Assembly: GCA_046727955.1 (NCBI GenBank)
Contig: JBKPDO010000307.1
Coordinates: 1-23,178, forward strand
Direction of reading: 5' to 3'
Origin: DASVXQ01 sp046727955
GTDB lineage: Bacteria; Actinomycetota; CALGFH01
Length of the DNA stretch: 23,178 nucleotides
The stretch's first letter is position 1, and each line of letters opens with the position of its first letter. The notes under the pieces were generated by a model. That model did not search any database. It worked only from the letters and a program-made list of their open reading frames with translations, and had not been told where the DNA came from. Below are positions 19,614 to 23,178 of this stretch, in pieces. The position numbers were made by a program, and so were the translations under genes.

Positions 19614-19739
19614 TCAACCGTCCGAGCTGGCCCACAGCGGCGGCTGCTGCGCCTGCCTACCAGCCTGGTCGATCTCCACAGCACCGGACGCAGGCGGCCG
19701 GACCGGTGCCAGCTCGGCCAGGTGCCGAAGGCTGGTCAC
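19614..19739 (-). CDS. Possible 41-residue protein
   Basis: GTG 19739 overlaps the stop of the 27-codon frame upstream as GTGA (19736-19739). The product begins VTSLRHLAELAPVRPPASG and ends QQPPLWASSDG. Third positions are mostly G or C. No ribosome site apart from coupling and no known family. A frame open by chance is possible in this base composition. Confidence 0.25.
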   Translation of the reverse strand: MTSLRHLAELAPVRPPASGAVEIDQAGRQAQQPPLWASSDG

Positions 19740-19819
19740 GGTGGGCGGGCGGTATCGAGCAGGCGCAGCAGTAGCAGCGCGGTCGCCCAGGCGACGTAGG
19801 CAGCCCGGTGCCGCCTCAC
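19736..19819 (-). CDS. Possible 27-residue hydrophobic peptide
   Basis: GTG 19819 starts VRRHRAAYVAWATALLLLRL and seven more residues, one short hydrophobic helix with a basic N-terminus. A good -10 (TAGAAT, minus strand 19833-19828) lies about 8 nt upstream, so a nearly leaderless transcript is possible. It is divergent from the M20 peptidase gene (start 19867). From 19251 to 19866 no other convincing gene is seen on either strand. Confidence 0.3.
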   Translation of the reverse strand: MRRHRAAYVAWATALLLLRLLDTARPP

Positions 19820-19866
19820 GCCGGGGCATTCTAGGAACCGGCCGCCAACCACCCGAAGGAGGACCG

Positions 19867-21228
19867 ATGCACCCGGTGCTGGAGCAGGTCGACTGGGAGC
19901 GGGAGGGCGAGGCGGTGGTGGAGCTGCTGCGGGCGCTGCTGCGGTTCGACACCACCAACCCGCCCGGCAACGAGGCCGGGTGCGTGGCGTTCCTCGCCGA
20001 CCACCTGCGCGGGGTCGGGGTCGAGCCGGAGGTCCTGTCGCCCTCGCCAGGCCGGGCCAACCTGGTCGCCCGGCTGCCCGGCGCCGACGGGGACCAGCCG
20101 CCGCTGCTGCTCAACGGCCACGTCGACGTGGTCGTGGCCGAGGCCGGGCGTTGGCGCCACCCGCCGTTCGCCGGGGAGGTCCACGACGGCGCCGTCTGGG
20201 GCCGAGGCGCGGTCGACATGAAGCAGATGGTGGCCATGAGCGTGGCCGTGGTCGGGCTGCTGGCCCGCCTCGGGGTGCGGCTGCGGCGCGACCTCAAGCT
20301 AGCCGCGGTGGCCGACGAGGAGGCCGGCTGCGCCGCCGGCAGCGCCTGGCTGGTCGACCACCACCCGGACAAGGTCAGAGCCGGGCACGCCCTCGGCGAG
20401 GTTGGGGGGGCCACCTCCTACCTGGGCGGGCGGCCCTTCTACCCAATCCAGGTGGCCGAGAAGGGCGTGGCCTGGCTGCGGGCCACCGCCACCGGGGTCA
20501 GCGGGCACGGTAGCATCCCCCGCGACGACAACGCGGTGGTGCGGCTGTCGGAGTTCCTGGCCCGGGTCGGCCGGCACCGGCTGCCCCTGCACCCCTCGGC
20601 GGAGCTCCGCCGGTTCCTGGCGGCGCTGGCCGCCGTCCGGGGCCGCCCGATACGGGCGGTCATGCCCCTGCTGCTGCGCCAGCACTGGTCGGACGTGGTC
20701 CTACGGCGGGCCGTGCGCGACCCGGGGATGGCGCGGGTACTGGCCGCGCTGCTGCGCAACACCGCCAGCCCGACGGTAGTGCGGGCCGGCCACAAGACCA
20801 ACGTCATCCCCGGCCGGGCCGAGGCCGAGCTGGACGGCCGCATCGCGGTCGGCTCCAGCGAGGCCGAACTGCTGGCCGAGCTGCGCGCTCTGGCCGGCCC
20901 TGGGATCGAGCTGGAGCTGGTCGCCCCCAGCCACTCGCCGACGGTCAGCCCACCCGACTCCGAGCTGTTCGACGTCCTGGCCGCCGTGGTCGCCGAGCAC
21001 CATCCGGGTGCGGTAGCCGTGCCCGCCGTCACCCCCGGGTTCACCGACGCCAAGTACTGGTCGCGGCTGGGCACCGCCTGCTACGGCTTCGCCCCGCTCC
21101 GGCTGGAGCCGACCGATCCCGACTTCGCCTCCTTGTTCCACGGCGACGACGAGCGCGTCCCGGTAGCTGGCCTCAAGGACGGCCTTCGCATGCTGGCCGA
21201 CGCGGTCGCCCGCCACTGCTGCCCATGA
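19867..21228 (+). CDS. M20-family metallopeptidase (ArgE/DapE/carboxypeptidase G2 type)
   Basis: 453 residues. Zinc-site motifs are present: GHVDVV with His85 and Asp87, GRGAVDMKQ with Asp117, and the catalytic/metal pair in ADEEAG (Glu151, Glu152). A late FHGDDERVP supplies the C-terminal histidine. The dimerisation (lid) domain covers about 200-320. RFDTTNPPGNE near the N-terminus is typical of the ArgE/DapE/ACY1 branch. Such enzymes remove acyl groups or cleave peptides; the substrate is not deducible. ATG 19867 has AAGGAGGA 5-6 nt upstream, which rules out the longer open frame from 19741. Monocistronic by appearance; converges on the acyltransferase gene. Confidence 0.93.
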   Translation: MHPVLEQVDWEREGEAVVELLRALLRFDTTNPPGNEAGCVAFLADHLRGVGVEPEVLSPSPGRANLVARLPGADGDQPPLLLNGHVDVVVAEAGRWRHPPFAGEVHDGAVWGRGAVDMKQMVAMSVAVVGLLARLGVRLRRDLKLAAVADEEAGCAAGSAWLVDHHPDKVRAGHALGEVGGATSYLGGRPFYPIQVAEKGVAWLRATATGVSGHGSIPRDDNAVVRLSEFLARVGRHRLPLHPSAELRRFLAALAAVRGRPIRAVMPLLLRQHWSDVVLRRAVRDPGMARVLAALLRNTASPTVVRAGHKTNVIPGRAEAELDGRIAVGSSEAELLAELRALAGPGIELELVAPSHSPTVSPPDSELFDVLAAVVAEHHPGAVAVPAVTPGFTDAKYWSRLGTACYGFAPLRLEPTDPDFASLFHGDDERVPVAGLKDGLRMLADAVARHCCP

Positions 21229-21449
21229 GCGGCGCCGGACGCGCATCACCGGCTTCCACCAGAACAGCGGTCAAGCAGTCCGTGAGTCAACCGGAAAGAT
21301 ACGTCTTCGTCTGCCATAACCAGCGGCGTGCGGTCGCCACGCACCACGACAACGGCGTGGCCGACTGCCGCGGCAGGTCGTCATCGCGCCGTCCCTGGGA
21401 GCCAACGGGAGCCTAGGGCGCGGGCAGGGCACGGCAGCGGCAACGCATG
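21229..21449. other. Intergenic gap between convergent genes
   Basis: About 220 bp between the M20 peptidase and acyltransferase stops. I see no gene, no strong hairpin with a U tract and no repeat of note. Confidence 0.5.
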
Positions 21450-22832
21450 TCACGCGGTGGAGGACTCGTGCACGTGCCGGGCCCTGCCGGGGTGGAGCGG
21501 ACGGCGGCTTGGTCTTAGGCCGAACAGGAATCGGGTGATCGGGGCGCGGCGGATGCCAAGGTCGTACACCAGCAGCGTCGCGGCCAGCGACGTGAGGCTG
21601 ATCAGCAGGAACTGGGCGAGGGCGCCGATCTTCCAGGGCAGGACATAGTAGGCGATCACCACGATGATCGTCTCGTGAAGCACGTAGAAGGGCAGCACTG
21701 CGTCGTTGGCATAGGCGCCGAGACGACCGACGACGCTGGCACCGTCGATCCGACCGGCCGATGGTCGCCGGGCCACTTGCTTGGGGCGGCGAGCGAGGCG
21801 GCTACGCGCCAACCCCAGGATCGCGACCACCCAGAGCCAGCCGTCGATGCTCTTGAGCAGCCGGAACGCGATGCTGAGTGGGTCTGTGCCTGTGAAGGGG
21901 TCGCCGTGTCCGGCTGCGGCTGCATACATTGAACCGCCGGCCACGAACAGCAGCACCCCGGAGGCCATGGCTGGGCGCCACTGCCGCCGGAACGCCTCGC
22001 CGATCCTCGCGTCCGCGGCTGCGAGATAGCCGTAGGCGAGCAGCAGGGCATAGCTGTAGCGGTTCCAGGCGCCGAGGCCGACCTCGCTGCCCAGCGGGAG
22101 CTCTACGGCTGCCAGCGGCAGCGCCAGTAGGAAGACGGCGCCGGGTCGGGCCAGCAGCCCGCCCAGCCGCCCAACGAGGCGGGTCCCCGGTGGACGGCGC
22201 AGCAGCGCCAAGCCGGGCAGCAGTACCAGCGAGAAGGCCAGCAGGCAGACCAGGAACCACAGGTGGCCGGTCTCGAAGACGCGTGCGTCGGGGGCCGCCT
22301 TCACCACGAACGGGAAGTCGAGCGAGGGACGCACGTCCACGAAGCGCCTATAGAAGCTGGCGAAGGAGCCGCCCTGGCCGGAACGGCGAAGCCCCAGGTA
22401 CACCTGCAGCGGCACCAGCGTGAGCACACCGACCACCAGCGGGACCAGCAGCCGCCGCAGCCGTTCCCGCACAAACGCCTTGGGGCTTCGTGACCGCAGG
22501 GAGTACCAGATCCCCATCCCCGAGATCACGAATAGCAGCGGCATGCCCCAGGTGGCGCCGAAGGCGAGGAAGACGGTCGCCGCGCGGTTCTCCACCGCGG
22601 CCTTCACCGGGAACTCGCCGCCGCCGAAGATGACAGCGGTGTGGAAGTACACCAACCCAACGACCACCAGTGCCCGCAGCAGGTCGAGCTCGCCCCGACG
22701 AGCCGGAGGCTGCCCGGCGGAGGTTGCCGTTCCCGCCGGCGCGACCAACTCGTCACGCATCGGCGAACTGGGGGGTCCTGCAGGTCGACCGGTATCTCCA
22801 TGCGGCCCGACGGCGATGGCTTCCTCACGCAT
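21450..22832 (-). CDS. Membrane acyltransferase, acyltransferase-3 family
   Basis: 460 residues with about ten membrane helices. Family marks: RRGELDLLRALVVVGLVYFHTAVIF near the N-terminus (the conserved R-x-x-x-x-D-x-x-R and His), LFVISGMGIWYSLRSR, FVRERLRRLLVPLVVG, GHLWFLVCLLAFSLVLLP and the late LPFYVLHETIIVV. Members O-acylate extracellular polysaccharides, peptidoglycan, lipids or antibiotics. The first 50 residues are a polar Pro/Gly-rich cytoplasmic arm. ATG 22832 has GGAG 6 nt upstream; GTG 22844 and ATG 22760 are alternatives. The last residues are basic (SRRPLHPGRARHVHESS). No glycan-synthesis genes are adjacent, so the substrate is open. Confidence 0.9.
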   Translation of the reverse strand: MREEAIAVGPHGDTGRPAGPPSSPMRDELVAPAGTATSAGQPPARRGELDLLRALVVVGLVYFHTAVIFGGGEFPVKAAVENRAATVFLAFGATWGMPLLFVISGMGIWYSLRSRSPKAFVRERLRRLLVPLVVGVLTLVPLQVYLGLRRSGQGGSFASFYRRFVDVRPSLDFPFVVKAAPDARVFETGHLWFLVCLLAFSLVLLPGLALLRRPPGTRLVGRLGGLLARPGAVFLLALPLAAVELPLGSEVGLGAWNRYSYALLLAYGYLAAADARIGEAFRRQWRPAMASGVLLFVAGGSMYAAAAGHGDPFTGTDPLSIAFRLLKSIDGWLWVVAILGLARSRLARRPKQVARRPSAGRIDGASVVGRLGAYANDAVLPFYVLHETIIVVIAYYVLPWKIGALAQFLLISLTSLAATLLVYDLGIRRAPITRFLFGLRPSRRPLHPGRARHVHESSTA

Positions 22833-22897
22833 GCGCGGCTCCACGGCTCCCTGGCTCGACTGGTGAGCTGACCGTACGACCCAGTGACCGAGCGGTC

Positions 22898-22941
22898 CTC
22901 CCCCGTCAGCTGGATTCTGCGTCTCCCTCCCACGGGGGAGC
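22898..22941. other. Non-coding hairpin upstream of the acyltransferase
   Basis: CTCCCCCGT (22898-22906) pairs perfectly with ACGGGGGAG (22933-22941) around a 26-nt loop. It lies about 70 bp upstream of the leftward acyltransferase start and may be part of its leader or of an unrelated RNA. Confidence 0.35.
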
Positions 22942-23089
22942 CCGGTAAGCGGCCGGTGGTCGTCGCCCCATAGCCTCCGTTGGACTCACAATGCCAAGGC
23001 TCATGCCCGCGACGGCCGGGGCCTGGTCGCCTGCCCCCTCACCCGCGTTCCGCAGCTAATCAGGGTTCTGGGCTACGGCTGGGGCTGAA

Positions 23090-23112
23090 GCCGCAGGTAG
23101 GCGGCCTGCGGC
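23090..23112. terminator. Strong hairpin near the right edge
   Basis: GCCGCAGG (23090-23097) pairs with CCTGCGGC (23105-23112) around a 7-nt loop. It lacks a U tract. It may end a transcript entering from the right or belong to a structured RNA. The surrounding 22845-23178 contains no gene I can support. Confidence 0.35.
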
Positions 23113-23178
23113 CTGGTGGGAATCCCGATTCGGCATAGATACACGCCTGTCCAATGACATGTTGATCTGCCTCGGAAG

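Noticed and set aside
1..23178. tRNA, rRNA, CRISPR array or insertion-sequence transposase
   Set aside because: No TTCGA-type tRNA arm with cloverleaf, no rRNA signature, no spaced direct-repeat array and no DDE transposase or terminal inverted repeats were found; the only repeats are short tandem ones.
22845..23178. Cobalamin riboswitch or RNase P RNA at the right edge
   Set aside because: GGTGGGAATCC-like bases caught the eye, but the conserved B12 box and RNase P core motifs are not present.

Overview
The window is very GC-rich (about 70 percent) with tightly packed, often 4-nt overlapping genes, frequent GTG starts and actinobacterial families: a FolP2-type dihydropteroate synthase homologue, EthD, DUF2231 and SRPBCC proteins, and a TelA operon. 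A high-GC actinobacterium is the best reading. The genus cannot be told from the sequence.

Positions 1-5401: an ABC-2 type transporter permease gene is split in two by a compact integrative element. The N-terminal part (255-803) and C-terminal part (5129-5401) rejoin in frame across a shared TGGGC core, which predicts an element of 4,328 bp. A large serine recombinase sits just inside the left end and a small HTH excisionase-like gene about 20 bp inside the right end. Between them are a rightward set of small genes, a leftward set ending in a lipoprotein, a bidirectional terminator where they converge, and two structured leaders. No replication, transfer or virion genes are visible.

Positions 5402-10650: a leftward four-gene operon encodes a secreted or membrane-anchored solute-binding-like protein, a TelA-family protein, a lipoprotein joining a solute-binding domain to a von Willebrand A domain, and a two-helix membrane protein resembling XpaC. 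The first gene seems to be translationally coupled to a 12-codon leader peptide through a 10-bp hairpin that buries its GTG start.

Positions 10654-15820: two paralogous membrane proteins, each with an extracellular domain, one membrane helix and a cytoplasmic Cys/His motif, flank a FlK-like thioesterase. They are followed by a coupled EthD / PaaG-like enoyl-CoA hydratase pair and a leftward inorganic pyrophosphatase.

Positions 15950-23178: a kanamycin-nucleotidyltransferase-like protein, a DUF2231 membrane protein, a SRPBCC protein, the FolP2-like protein (divergent from SRPBCC across a perfect 21-bp palindrome), a CoA-binding protein, a 0.6-kb stretch holding only tiny overlapping frames, an M20 metallopeptidase and a membrane acyltransferase. 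The last 0.33 kb is non-coding with hairpins. Short direct tandem repeats (9-25 bp units) recur at gene ends and inside proline- or glycine-rich coding segments throughout the window.
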